64,000 nt of DNA from Pseudomonas hefeiensis (GCF_030687835.1 NZ_CP117449.1:1674001-1738000); one strand, 5' to 3'; shown: positions 18,100 through 26,521, counted from the first letter of the stretch. Translations and numbers: made by a program. Notes: a model not told the origin generated them from the sequence alone.

Positions 18100-18222
18100 G
18101 TGAAAACGTAGCGAGCGAAGGCAAGACAAGGCGAAAACTGGCGAGAAAGCGGAGTTGACTTTAGTCAATGAGCATTTCGAGTCAGTTTTCAACGCAGTAT
18201 TGCCGAGCGCAGTAGTTTTCAC
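18100..18222. repeat. Nested palindromic element between allA and puuD
   Basis: Three inverted pairs are nested: GTGAAAAC (18100-18107) with GTTTTCAC (18215-18222); GAAAACTG (18133-18140) with CAGTTTTC (18183-18190); central TTGACT/AGTCAA (18155-18168). The outer arm includes the allA stop codon. It is unlike either REP family in this window. Confidence 0.85.
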
Positions 18223-18731
18223 TCCGTCCGCTGGTGGGGGGCGAGGATCAACAACTCATCCTCTTTGAAGAAATGCTCATCGCAGTTATTGCCTGTGCCA
18301 CTGCGATCAACCACCAGGAAGTCATCCCGCTTTTCGATCGTCAGCACCGGGTGGTGCCAGACGCCGCGATGGTAATTAATGCCCTGCCTGCCGTTGGTGA
18401 CGAAGGCGCGGACCAAGCCTGATACAGGTACATCGCCAAGTGGCGCGACCACGATCAGAAAGGGGTTGCCGAGCAGCCCGATGAAAGCCTGGCTGCCCAG
18501 CGGATGGCGCTCCAGCATGCGTACGGTCAACGGCATGTCCAGCGCATCGGCGCGGAAGATGCTGATGATCGCCTTGTCGTCCGGCTCGGCGGTTTCAACC
18601 GTCGCCAGGCGATGGAAGCGCATGGTCGAACCGTTGTTGATCATGAAGTGATCGCTGCCGTCGGTTTCGATCACGTCACCGAATGGGGCGAAGGCTTCTT
18701 TGGTCAACGGTTCGATCTTGAGTGTGCGCAT
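18219..18731 (-). CDS. allA: Ureidoglycolate lyase
   Basis: A 170-residue cupin-fold enzyme that splits ureidoglycolate into glyoxylate and urea. Recognisable features are the start MRTLKIEPLTKEAFAPFGDV, NNGSTMRFHRLA, and YHRGVWHHPVL, the family's substrate-site region. ATG 18731 is chosen over an upstream in-frame codon that lies in the intergenic repeat. It is followed by the nested palindrome and puuD. Its products link the purine genes to the urea transporter and glyoxylate cluster further right. Confidence 0.93.
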   Translation of the reverse strand: MRTLKIEPLTKEAFAPFGDVIETDGSDHFMINNGSTMRFHRLATVETAEPDDKAIISIFRADALDMPLTVRMLERHPLGSQAFIGLLGNPFLIVVAPLGDVPVSGLVRAFVTNGRQGINYHRGVWHHPVLTIEKRDDFLVVDRSGTGNNCDEHFFKEDELLILAPHQRTE

Positions 18732-18768
18732 GCTGGTCTTCTTATCCAAAATTTTGTGTTGTTCGTTC

Positions 18769-18836
18769 TGTGGGAGCACAGCTTGCTGGCGATGGCGCCA
18801 GTGCCGACGCCATCGCCGGCAAGCCGTGCTCCCACA
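18769..18836. repeat. REP pair, divergent variant
   Basis: TGTGGGAGCACAGCTTGCTG and an imperfect complement with a short loop; the CTCGCGA core reads CTGGCGA here. It lies between allA and alc. Confidence 0.8.
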
Positions 18837-18841
18837 GGAAG

Positions 18842-19837
18842 TTACTTCGCGACCTTGCCAAGCACCCGCAGGCGACTTACACCACCATCCGGGAACACGT
18901 TCAGGCGGATGTGGGTAATCGGTCCCAACGCCTTGATCTGCTCGGCGAAGGTGTGTTCGGCGTGCATTTCCAGCTTCTGGCTGGGCAGTAATTCGCGCCA
19001 GAACAGCGACTGGGTTTCGATCTGGCTGTCGGTACCGCCCTTGACGAACGCGCCCTGGATCGAGCAGCTGTCCGGGTAGTTGCCCTTGAAGTGCAGGGTG
19101 TCGACGATGACTTTCTCGACTTCACCGGCATGGCCCAGGGCGACGATCACCCAGTCATTGCCGGGGGTACGACGACGGGCGGTTTCCCAGCCATCGCCCA
19201 TGTTCACCCCGCGACCGGGGTTGAGGATGTTGCTCATGCGACCGAAGTGTTCGTCGGAACAAGCCAGGGCGCGACCGCCATTGAGGGCCGCGGCCAGGTC
19301 GATCTGTTCATTGTCGCCCACGACTGACCAGTCGCGGTACGGAATGCCATAGACCCGCAGCCGGGCCACGCCACCATCAGGGTAGATGTTGAAACGCAGG
19401 TGGCTGAACGCCTGGTCATTGCTGATTTCATGGTAGTGGTGACTGTCGCCTTTCAGTTCGACGGCCGACAGCACTTCAGTCCATTGGGTATGTTCGTCTG
19501 GCTCGCCCGAGGTCAGGAAGCAGGCTTCCAGGGACGCCGACGGCGGGTAGTTGCCGGTGAAGAATGAAGTGTCGATGTCCAGGCCTTTGATCGAACCCGG
19601 CACGCCCAGGCGGATCACCGCGCTGTCGTAGCCTTCGAAGCGCTTGCGGCGCGACTCCCAGCCGTCCATCCACTTGCCGTTGTCATCGAACACGCCCTCC
19701 TTCCATACGGCTGGAGTCGGCTGGAATAGACGGTTGGCGTCGGCGAACCAGTCATCGGTGACCGAAATGATCTTGGTGCCCAGGCGGGCGTCGGCCAGGT
19801 TGACGAATTTCTCGAAGGGTACGGCGTAAGCTTTCAT
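18842..19837 (-). CDS. alc: Allantoicase
   Basis: A 331-residue enzyme converting allantoate to ureidoglycolate and urea. It is made of two similar jelly-roll repeats; parallel motifs are seen in each half, such as [18 protein letters not shown] in the first and [20 protein letters not shown] in the second, and [19 protein letters not shown] versus [19 protein letters not shown]. Length is typical. An A-rich AAGAAGAA at 19844-19837 abuts the start. It sits between uraD and allA. Confidence 0.95.
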   Translation of the reverse strand: MKAYAVPFEKFVNLADARLGTKIISVTDDWFADANRLFQPTPAVWKEGVFDDNGKWMDGWESRRKRFEGYDSAVIRLGVPGSIKGLDIDTSFFTGNYPPSASLEACFLTSGEPDEHTQWTEVLSAVELKGDSHHYHEISNDQAFSHLRFNIYPDGGVARLRVYGIPYRDWSVVGDNEQIDLAAALNGGRALACSDEHFGRMSNILNPGRGVNMGDGWETARRRTPGNDWVIVALGHAGEVEKVIVDTLHFKGNYPDSCSIQGAFVKGGTDSQIETQSLFWRELLPSQKLEMHAEHTFAEQIKALGPITHIRLNVFPDGGVSRLRVLGKVAK

Positions 19838-19844
19838 TCTTCTT
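19837..19844 (-). promoter_or_regulatory. Hfq/Crc-type A-rich motif at alc
   Basis: AAGAAGAA on the minus strand ends in the first base of the alc ATG and fits AAnAAnAA, the motif used by Hfq with Crc for catabolite repression in Pseudomonas. Confidence 0.4.
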
Positions 19845-19904
19845 GTCTGCCTTTAATAAGTTGGCTGGGGATGCTTGCAGGGGCCTGGGTCTCAGGGCTG
19901 CTTG

Positions 19905-20420
19905 CTAGAGAGTCAGTAATCGGAACAACGCGATCTTGTTGATCTCTGCCAGCGCGCATTTGAACTCGGTGTCTGCCGAGTGGTGGATGCGCGTTTCGAA
20001 CGCCGCGAGGATCTGATGCCGGTTGCTGCCTTTTACCGCCATGATGAAGGGAAACTTGAACTTGGCCTTGTAGGCGTCGTTCAGCTCGGTGAAGCGTTGA
20101 AACTCATCGCTCGAGCATTGGTGAATACCGGCGCCGGCCTGTTCGTTCGTGCTGGCTTCGGTCAGTTGGCCCTGGACAGCGGCTTTGCCGGCCAGGTCCG
20201 GGTGAGCGTTGATCAGGGCCAATTGGCTGGCGTGATCGGCACTCAACAGGATGTCGCTCATGCGCTGGTGCAGGGTTTCGATCTGGTCGATCGACGGGTC
20301 CTGGCCCAGGTCGAAAGCCTTTTCGGCGACCCATGGCGAATGTTCATAGATATCGGCGAAGGCTTTGACGAACGCTTCGCGGCTCAAGGTCGAAGGCTTG
20401 AGCGTCTGGAATGCGGTCAT
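19905..20420 (-). CDS. uraD: OHCU decarboxylase
   Basis: A 171-residue 2-oxo-4-hydroxy-4-carboxy-5-ureidoimidazoline decarboxylase, the last step giving S-allantoin from urate. The catalytic histidine is in NAHPDLAGK near residue 68, and the QLTEASTNEQAGAG and FKFPFIMAVKG segments are family hallmarks. It overlaps puuE by 4 bases, indicating coupled translation in a puuE-uraD-alc-allA-puuD unit. Confidence 0.95.
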   Translation of the reverse strand: MTAFQTLKPSTLSREAFVKAFADIYEHSPWVAEKAFDLGQDPSIDQIETLHQRMSDILLSADHASQLALINAHPDLAGKAAVQGQLTEASTNEQAGAGIHQCSSDEFQRFTELNDAYKAKFKFPFIMAVKGSNRHQILAAFETRIHHSADTEFKCALAEINKIALFRLLTL

Positions 20421-21358
20421 TTCGAAACCCTCGATTTCAAAGCGCCCGGATGCGGGTGAGTCTGCTGCCAGTGGCGGGCGATGTCGACGCGCCGGCTGAA
20501 CCAGACCTGCTCATGACCCTTGGCGTATTCAAGAAAACGCTTGAGGGCCGCAAGGCGGGCAGGGCGGCCGATCAGGCGGCAGTGCAGGCCGATGGAAAGC
20601 ATCTTCGGCGCCTCGCTGCCTTCGGCATACAGCACGTCGAAGGCATCCTTGAGGTATTGGAAAAAATCGTCGCCCTTGTTGAAACCCTGGACCTGGGTGA
20701 AGCGCATGTCGTTGGTGTCCAGGGTGTACGGAATCACCAGGTGCGGCTTGCCGGTGGGGGTGTTCGGTTCCCAGTAGGGCAGGTCGTCGTCGTAGGTGTC
20801 GCTGTCATAGAGAAAACCGCCTTCTTCCATGACCAGCCGGCGGGTGTTGGGCCCCGTGCGGCCGGTGTACCAGCCCAATGGGCGTTCGCCGGTGATTTCG
20901 GTCAGGATGCGGATCGCTTCGAGCATGTGCTCGCGTTCCTGGGCTTCATCCATGTATTGATAGTCGATCCAGCGATAGCCGTGGCTGCAGATTTCGTGAC
21001 CGGCGGCGGCCATGGCACGGATCACCTCCGGGTGGCGCTGGGCAGCCATGGCCACGGCGAAGATCGTCAGCGGAATATCGAATTCCTTGAACAGCTTGAG
21101 GATCCGCCAGACACCGGCGCGGCTGCCATACTCGTAGAGCGATTCCATGCTCATGTTGCGCTCGCCCGGCAGCGGTTGGGCCGAAACCATTTCCGAGAGA
21201 AACGCTTCGGACTCCTTGTCGCCATGCAGGACGTTGCGCTCGCCGCCTTCCTCGTAGTTGAGCACGAAGGACAGGGCAATGCGGGCGTTGCCCGGCCACT
21301 GAGGGTGGGGAGGGTTACTGCCGTAACCGATCAGGTCGCGTGGGTAGTCAGCGCTCAC
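20417..21358 (-). CDS. puuE: Allantoinase PuuE
   Basis: A 313-residue metal-independent allantoinase with a polysaccharide-deacetylase (NodB) fold, hydrolysing allantoin to allantoate. Visible signatures are SFVLNYEEGGERN, GSRAGVWRILKLF, GHEICSHGYRWIDY and RTGPNTRRLVMEEGGF. GTG 21358 is chosen because AAGGA lies just upstream and SADYPRDLIGYGSN is the usual start; upstream ATGs lack a site. It is the first gene of the leftward ureide operon. AACAAGAA immediately before the ribosome site fits an Hfq/Crc motif. Confidence 0.92.
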   Translation of the reverse strand: MSADYPRDLIGYGSNPPHPQWPGNARIALSFVLNYEEGGERNVLHGDKESEAFLSEMVSAQPLPGERNMSMESLYEYGSRAGVWRILKLFKEFDIPLTIFAVAMAAQRHPEVIRAMAAAGHEICSHGYRWIDYQYMDEAQEREHMLEAIRILTEITGERPLGWYTGRTGPNTRRLVMEEGGFLYDSDTYDDDLPYWEPNTPTGKPHLVIPYTLDTNDMRFTQVQGFNKGDDFFQYLKDAFDVLYAEGSEAPKMLSIGLHCRLIGRPARLAALKRFLEYAKGHEQVWFSRRVDIARHWQQTHPHPGALKSRVSK

Positions 21359-21369
21359 TGCAGTTTTCC

Positions 21370-21377
21370 TTCTTGTT
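21370..21377 (-). promoter_or_regulatory. Hfq/Crc-type A-rich motif at puuE
   Basis: AACAAGAA on the minus strand, directly before the AAGGA ribosome site of puuE, is an exact AAnAAnAA. Confidence 0.45.
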
Positions 21378-21438
21378 CGAGCCATGTAGGTGGCGCCCGG
21401 GTGATGAGTCACAGGATGGCGTCACAGCGATGGATTAA

Positions 21439-21448
21439 TTGTATACAA
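21439..21448. promoter_or_regulatory. TTGTATACAA palindrome upstream of puuE
   Basis: Perfect 10-base palindrome, 80 bases upstream of the puuE start. The same sequence occurs at 24498, 50870 and 51009. Confidence 0.6.
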
Positions 21449-21633
21449 CTTTATGTGTGCTTTGTAAGCCTGAATTTTTGCATTTTTCACGGCCGCCCCT
21501 TGCTCGTCTACACTGCAAGAAACCTGCCCATTTGGTCAGCTAAGGCATGGCAATCCTATGTGTCTGCTGGTTTTATTGCTGATCGGGTTCGAACCCGTGT
21601 CGAATGCGGTAGGGGATAAATTTCTGTTTTTTA

Positions 21634-21643
21634 TTGTGTACAA
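21634..21643. promoter_or_regulatory. TTGTGTACAA site upstream of uraH
   Basis: One-mismatch version of TTGTATACAA flanked by A and T (ATTGTGTACAAT), 128 bases upstream of the uraH start in the same divergent control region as the 21439 site. Confidence 0.5.
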
Positions 21644-21771
21644 TTTTCTTTTAAAGTGTCTTAATTCGCTCATCGCTGCAGCGTTACGTGCTCCGAAACG
21701 GTGCGGCTTGTCTTTCAACTGATTCAGGAGGCGTCGGGCCGGACTGCTTTGCAGCGAGGCGCGCACAATCA

Positions 21772-22125
21772 ATGGGACGTTTGACTACTCACGTTTTGGA
21801 TGCCGCACACGGTTGCCCGGGCAGCTCGATCAAGGTCGAGTTGTACCGCGTCGAAGGTGCGCAACTGCAATTGGTCGCCAGCGCGCTGACCAACAGCGAC
21901 GGCCGTTGCGATGCACCGTTGTTGCAAGGGGATGACTACCGTAGCGGCGTCTACCAGATTCAATTCCATGCAGGCGATTACTACCGCGCCCGTGGCGTCC
22001 AACTGTCCGAGCCGGCGTTCCTGGATGTGGTGGTGCTGCGCTTTGGTATTTCGGCCGAGCAGGAGCATTACCACGTGCCCTTGCTGATTTCTCCCTACGC
22101 TTACTCAACCTATAGAGGCAGTTGA
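21772..22125 (+). CDS. uraH: 5-hydroxyisourate hydrolase
   Basis: A 117-residue transthyretin-related protein that hydrolyses 5-hydroxyisourate, the product of PuuD, to OHCU. The N-terminal LTTHVLDAAHG with its histidine, the central arginine region, and the C-terminal HYHVPLLISPYAYSTYRGS are the diagnostic signature, the last being the YRGS tetrapeptide. ATG 21772 starts at that N-terminal motif; a longer frame upstream is rejected. No signal peptide. A terminator follows at 22185. Confidence 0.95.
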   Translation: MGRLTTHVLDAAHGCPGSSIKVELYRVEGAQLQLVASALTNSDGRCDAPLLQGDDYRSGVYQIQFHAGDYYRARGVQLSEPAFLDVVVLRFGISAEQEHYHVPLLISPYAYSTYRGS

Positions 22126-22184
22126 TCCCCCAAGCAACTGTCTTGTCCTGGAAGCGACTGCGCATGTAGCTTCTTTGGTTTTTC

Positions 22185-22210
22185 GCCCGCTCACACTGCG
22201 GGCTTTTTTT
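22185..22210 (+). terminator. Rho-independent terminator after uraH
   Basis: GCCCGC (22185-22190), loop TCACACT, GCGGGC (22198-22203), then seven T residues. Confidence 0.88.
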
Positions 22211-22236
22211 CGTCCGTGGTGTTGGGCAGGGCCTTA

Positions 22237-22308
22237 TCGCGAGCAGGCTCGCTCCTACACTGGATTTTTGCCGTTCACAAAAACTTGTGGGAGCGGGCTT
22301 GCTCGCGA
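22237..22308. repeat. REP pair, mixed subtypes
   Basis: TCGCGAGCAGGCTCGCTCC on the left is the GAGCCTG subtype, with TACA instead of CACA; the right arm TGTGGGAGCGGGCTTGCTCG is the GGGCTTG subtype. It may have been made by recombination between subtypes. Confidence 0.85.
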
Positions 22309-22320
22309 AGCTTTTGCCTT

Positions 22321-22947
22321 TTAGCGGCTCAACAGGGAAGCCGCTCCGGCGCCACTGAACAACCCGGCACTGGCCCGATTGAACCAGCTCTGGCCCTTGC
22401 CCGTGCGCAGATACCGTGCCGCGCCATGGGCACCGAGGCCATAGGCCAGCTTGCACAGCAGGTCGAGCACGGTCCAAGTGGCGATCATGATCAGCAGTTG
22501 CGGCAGGAACGGTTGTTCGGCGCTCAAAAACTGCGGCAGGAACGCGGCGAAGAACAGAATGTCCTTGGGGTTGCTTGCGCCCAGCACGAATGCCCGGCCG
22601 AACAGGGCGCGAAAGCGCGGGATGGCAGCGGCCTGGGGCACTTCGGCCCCCTGGGATGGCTGGCGCGATTGCTGCCAGCTCTGCCAGGCCAGGTAAAACA
22701 GATACAACGCGCCGACAATCTTCAAGGCACTGAACAGTTGCTCCGACGCCAGCAGCAGTGCACCGAGCCCCAGCGCCGATGCGCTCAACAGGCAAATCGA
22801 GGCGATCACGCCACCCAGGAACGCCGGATACGAACGGCGCAGGCCATAGTTCAGGCTGTTGCCGATCATCAGCAACGACAGTGGGCCGGGGATGAGGATC
22901 ACCACCAGGGCGGCGCCGCTGAACAACAGCCAGGTTTCCAGATTCAT
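22321..22947 (-). CDS. LysE family translocator
   Basis: A 208-residue inner membrane exporter of the LysE/RhtB family, which exports amino acids or related compounds. About six hydrophobic segments are visible, and the N-terminal LIPGPLSLLMIGNSLNYG region matches the family signature (PGPxxL). The ATG at 22947 is chosen as the family start. It lies 62 bases after the NCS2 permease gene on the same strand, so it may be cotranscribed with it. Substrate unknown. Confidence 0.88.
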   Translation of the reverse strand: MNLETWLLFSGAALVVILIPGPLSLLMIGNSLNYGLRRSYPAFLGGVIASICLLSASALGLGALLLASEQLFSALKIVGALYLFYLAWQSWQQSRQPSQGAEVPQAAAIPRFRALFGRAFVLGASNPKDILFFAAFLPQFLSAEQPFLPQLLIMIATWTVLDLLCKLAYGLGAHGAARYLRTGKGQSWFNRASAGLFSGAGAASLLSR

Positions 22948-23009
22948 TGCTTTGCTCCTGATGCAAGAACGCCTCACCCGACGGGGTGAGGCTGATGAAT
23001 ATTCCGTGT

Positions 23010-24359
23010 CTACAAGAAGATGAACTTGGCGATGAAGATCGCGCAGAGCACCCACAGACTGACAGAAATTTCCTTGTGTTTCCCCGTGCCGGCCTTAAGC
23101 ACCACATAGGTGATGAAGCCCAGCGCAATCCCGTCGGCGACCGAAAAGGTCAGGGGCATCATGATGGCCGTGACGATGGCCGGAATGCTATCGGTCGCTT
23201 CGTCCCATTCGATGTGGGCCATGCCCCCCATCATCAGCATGGCGACATAGATCAAGGCACCGGCGGTGGCGTAGGCGGGGATCATCCCGGCCAGTGGTGC
23301 GAAGAACATCGCGGCAATAAATAGCACACCGACCGTCACGGCGGTAAGTCCTGTACGGCCACCCGCCGCGACACCGGCGGCGCTTTCCACGTAGCTGGTC
23401 ACCGGCGGTACGCCGACCATGGCGCCGAACACGCTGGAGGCGCTGTCGGCTTTCAGGGCCTTGGACAGGTTCTCGATCTTGCCATCAGGTTTGACCAGCC
23501 CGGCACGCTGGGCAACGCCCATCAGGGTGCCGGCGGTGTCGAACATGTGCACGAACAGGAAGGCCAGCACTACGCTGATCATGCTGACGTTGAATACGCC
23601 GACCACATCCATCGCCATCCAGGTGGGCGCCAGGCTCGGAGGCGTCGACATGACCCCGTTGTATTGCACCAGTCCCAGGCCCCAGCCGGCCAGGGTCACG
23701 GCGATAATGCTGATCAGGATCGCGCCGAACACACGGTGATAGCTGAGCACGGCGATCATCAGGAAACATACGGCGGCCAGCAGCGGGCCGGGTTCGTGCA
23801 GGGAGCCGAGCTTGATCAGGGTAGCGGGGCTGTCCACGACGATACCGGCGGTCTTCAGGCCGATCAGTCCGAGGAACAACCCGACTCCCGCGCCCATGGC
23901 ATAGCGCAGGCTCACCGGAATACTGTTGAGCAGCCATTCACGCACCCGCGACAGGGTCAGGAACATGAACAGCACACCGGAAACAAACACCGCGCCCAAT
24001 GCGGTTTCCCAGTTGTAGCCCATGGTGCCGACCACGGTGTAGGTGAAGAATGCGTTCAGGCCCATGCCCGGTGCCAGGCCCACCGGCCAGTTGGCGTACA
24101 GGCCCATCAGCAGACAACCCAGGGCGGCGGCGATGCAGGTCGCGACGAATGCGGCGCCGTGATCGATGCCGGCGTCGGCCATGATGTTGGGGTTGACGAA
24201 GATGATGTAGGCCATGGTGATGAAGGTCGTCAGACCGGCAATCAGCTCGGTCTTCACCGTGGTGCCATGCAAGCTGAGTTTGAAGATGCGCTCCAGCCAG
24301 CCAGTGCGTAGTGGCGGCGAGAGGTCCAGCGTCCGGGCTTCGGGTTTGCGGCTTTCCAC
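23010..24359 (-). CDS. NCS2 family purine permease, AzgA-like
   Basis: A 449-residue permease with 12 to 14 membrane segments, resembling AzgA/PurP transporters for hypoxanthine, guanine or adenine. Family signatures are GLTTFITMAYIIFVNPNIM, GMGLNAFFTY, FVHMFDTAGTLMGVA and SAAGVAAGGRTGLTAV. The GTG start at 24359 follows GAGGAG. A TTGTATACAA palindrome lies 139 bases upstream and an AACAATAA motif sits before the ribosome site. It supplies purines to the adjacent degradation genes; the exact base is uncertain. Confidence 0.92.
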   Translation of the reverse strand: MESRKPEARTLDLSPPLRTGWLERIFKLSLHGTTVKTELIAGLTTFITMAYIIFVNPNIMADAGIDHGAAFVATCIAAALGCLLMGLYANWPVGLAPGMGLNAFFTYTVVGTMGYNWETALGAVFVSGVLFMFLTLSRVREWLLNSIPVSLRYAMGAGVGLFLGLIGLKTAGIVVDSPATLIKLGSLHEPGPLLAAVCFLMIAVLSYHRVFGAILISIIAVTLAGWGLGLVQYNGVMSTPPSLAPTWMAMDVVGVFNVSMISVVLAFLFVHMFDTAGTLMGVAQRAGLVKPDGKIENLSKALKADSASSVFGAMVGVPPVTSYVESAAGVAAGGRTGLTAVTVGVLFIAAMFFAPLAGMIPAYATAGALIYVAMLMMGGMAHIEWDEATDSIPAIVTAIMMPLTFSVADGIALGFITYVVLKAGTGKHKEISVSLWVLCAIFIAKFIFL

Positions 24360-24380
24360 AGCGAGTACTCCTCAAGAGTT

Positions 24381-24388
24381 TTATTGTT
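24381..24388 (-). promoter_or_regulatory. Hfq/Crc-type A-rich motif at the purine permease
   Basis: AACAATAA on the minus strand, a few bases before the GAGGAG ribosome site, fits AAnAAnAA. Confidence 0.4.
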
Positions 24389-24497
24389 ATTTCCAGCACG
24401 CACGCCCCCTGAGGGTGGCTGCGTTGCTTTGAGGCAGGTAAGGCTGGCGAGGTTTTTGACCTGATGGTCAAGAACTCGCACGAAGCGAATTATGCTT

Positions 24498-24507
24498 TTG
24501 TATACAA
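24498..24507. promoter_or_regulatory. TTGTATACAA palindrome upstream of the purine permease
   Basis: Exact copy of the palindrome found upstream of puuE and gcl, in the 355-base gap between the permease and the marR-like gene. The rest of that gap holds a REP pair. Confidence 0.6.
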
Positions 24508-24581
24508 ATAAAGCAAATAATGTTTTCGATGTTGTCGACGAAAAGTCTGGGGGATAGGGATATATCGACTGTGAGAATGCC

Positions 24582-24675
24582 ATCGCGAGCAAGCTTTGCT
24601 CCCACAGAAGGGGGCTTGTGGTTTACAAATTGGTGTTCCCCGAGGTGCTATGTGGGAGCAAGGCTTGCCGGCGAT
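24582..24675. repeat. REP pair, AAGCTTT and divergent arms
   Basis: TCGCGAGCAAGCTTTGCTCC on the left, TGTGGGAGCAAGGCTTGCCG on the right, with about 45 bases between. Confidence 0.85.
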
Positions 24676-24714
24676 AGCAATAGATCAGGCGATACACGCC
24701 TTACAGAGCAAAAC

Positions 24715-25155
24715 TCAGTCAACAGCCACCCGCCCCAGCCCCAGGTTCACCGCCAGCCACCCGTTCACCGCCGTCTCCCCCGCCTCGGCAAACACTCGCT
24801 CGAGCAATTTCACCTGCTCACGACGCAACGCCTGTTCGAAGCGCTCGCCGTCGGCCGTCAGTTCCAGCAGTCGCTTACGTTTGTCAGTCTGGGATGCGAC
24901 GCTGTTCACCAAATGCATTTCCATCAACTGCCGCAACGGCATGTTCAACGCCTGCTTGCTCACGCCGAGCAGCGTCAGCAATTCCTTCACGCTCAGGGAT
25001 GGATAGCGGGCGATAAAAAAAACGATGCGCTGATGCACCCGGCTCAACCCACGACGCTCAAGCATTTCATCGGCCTTGGCGGTAAACGCCTGGTAACCGA
25101 AGAAGAACGCTTCCATGGCCATTTGTTGGGAGGCCGGGTTTTTAAGGTCAAGCAT
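24715..25155 (-). CDS. MarR family transcriptional regulator
   Basis: A 146-residue winged-helix regulator. The recognition region is LSVKELLTLLGVSKQALNMP followed by RQLMEMHLVNSVASQTDKRK, which is the MarR helix-turn-helix and wing; N- and C-terminal helices should form the dimer. It is divergent from an aminotransferase gene, and two GGTCAA-N5-TTGAC palindromes lie between them, one over its own start codon, so autorepression is likely. Ligand unknown. Confidence 0.9.
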   Translation of the reverse strand: MLDLKNPASQQMAMEAFFFGYQAFTAKADEMLERRGLSRVHQRIVFFIARYPSLSVKELLTLLGVSKQALNMPLRQLMEMHLVNSVASQTDKRKRLLELTADGERFEQALRREQVKLLERVFAEAGETAVNGWLAVNLGLGRVAVD

Positions 25156-25161
25156 ATTGAC
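25147..25161. promoter_or_regulatory. Palindrome GTCAA-N5-TTGAC over the marR start
   Basis: GTCAA, GCATA, TTGAC spans the start codon of the MarR gene (25153-25155). An identical-spacing copy is 42 bases away. Confidence 0.6.
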
Positions 25162-25188
25162 GTATCCAGAGAGGTCGGAGTAATTTCG

Positions 25189-25203
25189 GTCAATCAGTTT
25201 GAC
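25189..25203. promoter_or_regulatory. Palindrome GTCAA-N5-TTGAC, second copy
   Basis: GTCAA, TCAGT, TTGAC lies between the MarR gene and the aminotransferase gene, 36 bases before the latter's start. Confidence 0.6.
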
Positions 25204-25238
25204 TCATTTTTCCAGTGACCCGCTACAGGTGACCCTCC

Positions 25239-26405
25239 ATGGCTTTTTCCGAGCGTGTCTCGCGCCTCAAAAGTTCTTTGATTCGAGAAATCCTCGCCGC
25301 CGCGCAGCGTCCTGAAGTGATGTCGTTCGCCGGTGGCCTGCCGGCCGAAGCCATGCTGCCGAAAGTCGAATGGGTGGCCATGCCGTTGTCCATGGGCCAA
25401 TACGGCATGAGCGAAGGTGAACCGGCGTTGCGCGAAGCCCTGGCGGCGCAGGCGCGGTCACTGGGCCTGGCGTGTGAGGCCAGTCAGGTACTGGTGGTCA
25501 GCGGCTCCCAGCAAACCCTCGACCTGGCGGCCAAGCTGCACATCGATGTCGGCACCCAAGTCATGCTGGAAGCGCCGACCTACCTGGCCGCGTTGCAGAT
25601 TTTCCAGCTGTTTGGCGCCGACTGCATCACGGTGCCCTTGGAGGCCGATGGTCCGGATCTGAAACAGTTGCGAGTCCGGCTGGAACAGTATCGGCCCGCG
25701 TTCATCTACCTGATTCCCACCTTCCAGAACCCCTCGGCGGTGCGCTACAGCGAGGCCAAGCGAGATGCGGTGGCGGCGCTGCTGGATGAATTTGGCGTGA
25801 CCCTGATTGAGGATGAGCCCTACCGCGAGCTGACCTTCGACGGCGGCAGCGCCACGCCGATTGTCAGTCGCTTGAAGAAAACCAGCTGGATCTACACCGG
25901 CACTGTGTCGAAAACCCTGTTGCCGGGGCTGCGGGTGGGCTACCTGATCGCCAGCCCGGATCTGTTCCCACACCTGCTGCGGCTCAAGCAGTCGGCGGAC
26001 CTGCACACCAACCGCATCGGTCAGTGGCAGGCACTGCAATGGATCGGCACCGAGCAGTACCAAAGCCATTTGAGCGAGTTGAGGGATTTTTACCGGGATC
26101 GTCGTGATCGGTTCCAGACGGCGCTGCTAACACATTTTTCCGACATCGCGCACTGGAACGTGCCCCAGGGCGGGCTGTTTTTCTGGCTGACCCTCAAGCA
26201 ACCGCTGGACACCCGCACCTTGCTCGACGCGGCCCTGGCTGCCGATGTGGCGTTCATGCCGGGAGAACCATTCTTTCCCGAGCCGGACAAGCATCCGGGG
26301 CATCTGCGGTTGAATTTCAGCCACATTGACCCGGCGCGGTTGGATGAGGGGCTTAGGCGGTTGGCGGGGGTGGTGCGGGAGGCGTTGGCGGAAAAAGCAG
26401 CCTGA
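25239..26405 (+). CDS. PLP-dependent aminotransferase, class I fold
   Basis: A 388-residue fold-type I aminotransferase like 2-aminoadipate transaminases and the enzyme half of MocR proteins, but without an N-terminal DNA-binding domain. The PLP lysine is in YTGTVSKTLLPGLRVGYL near residue 228; IPTFQNPSAVRYS and LIEDEPYRELTF are the usual cofactor-binding segments, and the arginine near HLRLNFSH should bind the substrate carboxylate. AGGTGA precedes the ATG. It is divergent from and probably controlled by the MarR protein. Substrate unknown. Confidence 0.9.
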   Translation: MAFSERVSRLKSSLIREILAAAQRPEVMSFAGGLPAEAMLPKVEWVAMPLSMGQYGMSEGEPALREALAAQARSLGLACEASQVLVVSGSQQTLDLAAKLHIDVGTQVMLEAPTYLAALQIFQLFGADCITVPLEADGPDLKQLRVRLEQYRPAFIYLIPTFQNPSAVRYSEAKRDAVAALLDEFGVTLIEDEPYRELTFDGGSATPIVSRLKKTSWIYTGTVSKTLLPGLRVGYLIASPDLFPHLLRLKQSADLHTNRIGQWQALQWIGTEQYQSHLSELRDFYRDRRDRFQTALLTHFSDIAHWNVPQGGLFFWLTLKQPLDTRTLLDAALAADVAFMPGEPFFPEPDKHPGHLRLNFSHIDPARLDEGLRRLAGVVREALAEKAA

Positions 26406-26430
26406 CTTATGTGGTGACTGGACTGGCCCC

Positions 26431-26521
26431 ATCGCGAGCAGGCTCGCTCCCACAGGGTTCAGAGTCGATCACAAAACCCAGTTACCCACAGTTCCATTGT
26501 GGGAGCGAGCCTGCTCGCGAT
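26431..26521. repeat. REP pair, GAGCCTG subtype
   Basis: TCGCGAGCAGGCTCGCTCCC and complement, TCGCGA ends outside, flanked by GGCCCC/GGGCCC. Lies between convergent genes. Confidence 0.9.

Larger units (their letters stand above)
21359..21771. promoter_or_regulatory. Divergent control region puuE/uraH
   Basis: About 410 bases without a gene. It holds two TTGTATACAA-type sites 195 bases apart, one toward each operon, and AT-rich stretches near both that suit promoters. Confidence 0.6.

Noticed and set aside
18037-18222. N-terminal extension of PuuD up to 18222
   Set aside because: The extra 62 codons come from the nested palindrome, lack similarity to the family, and a GTG with a good ribosome site lies at 18036.
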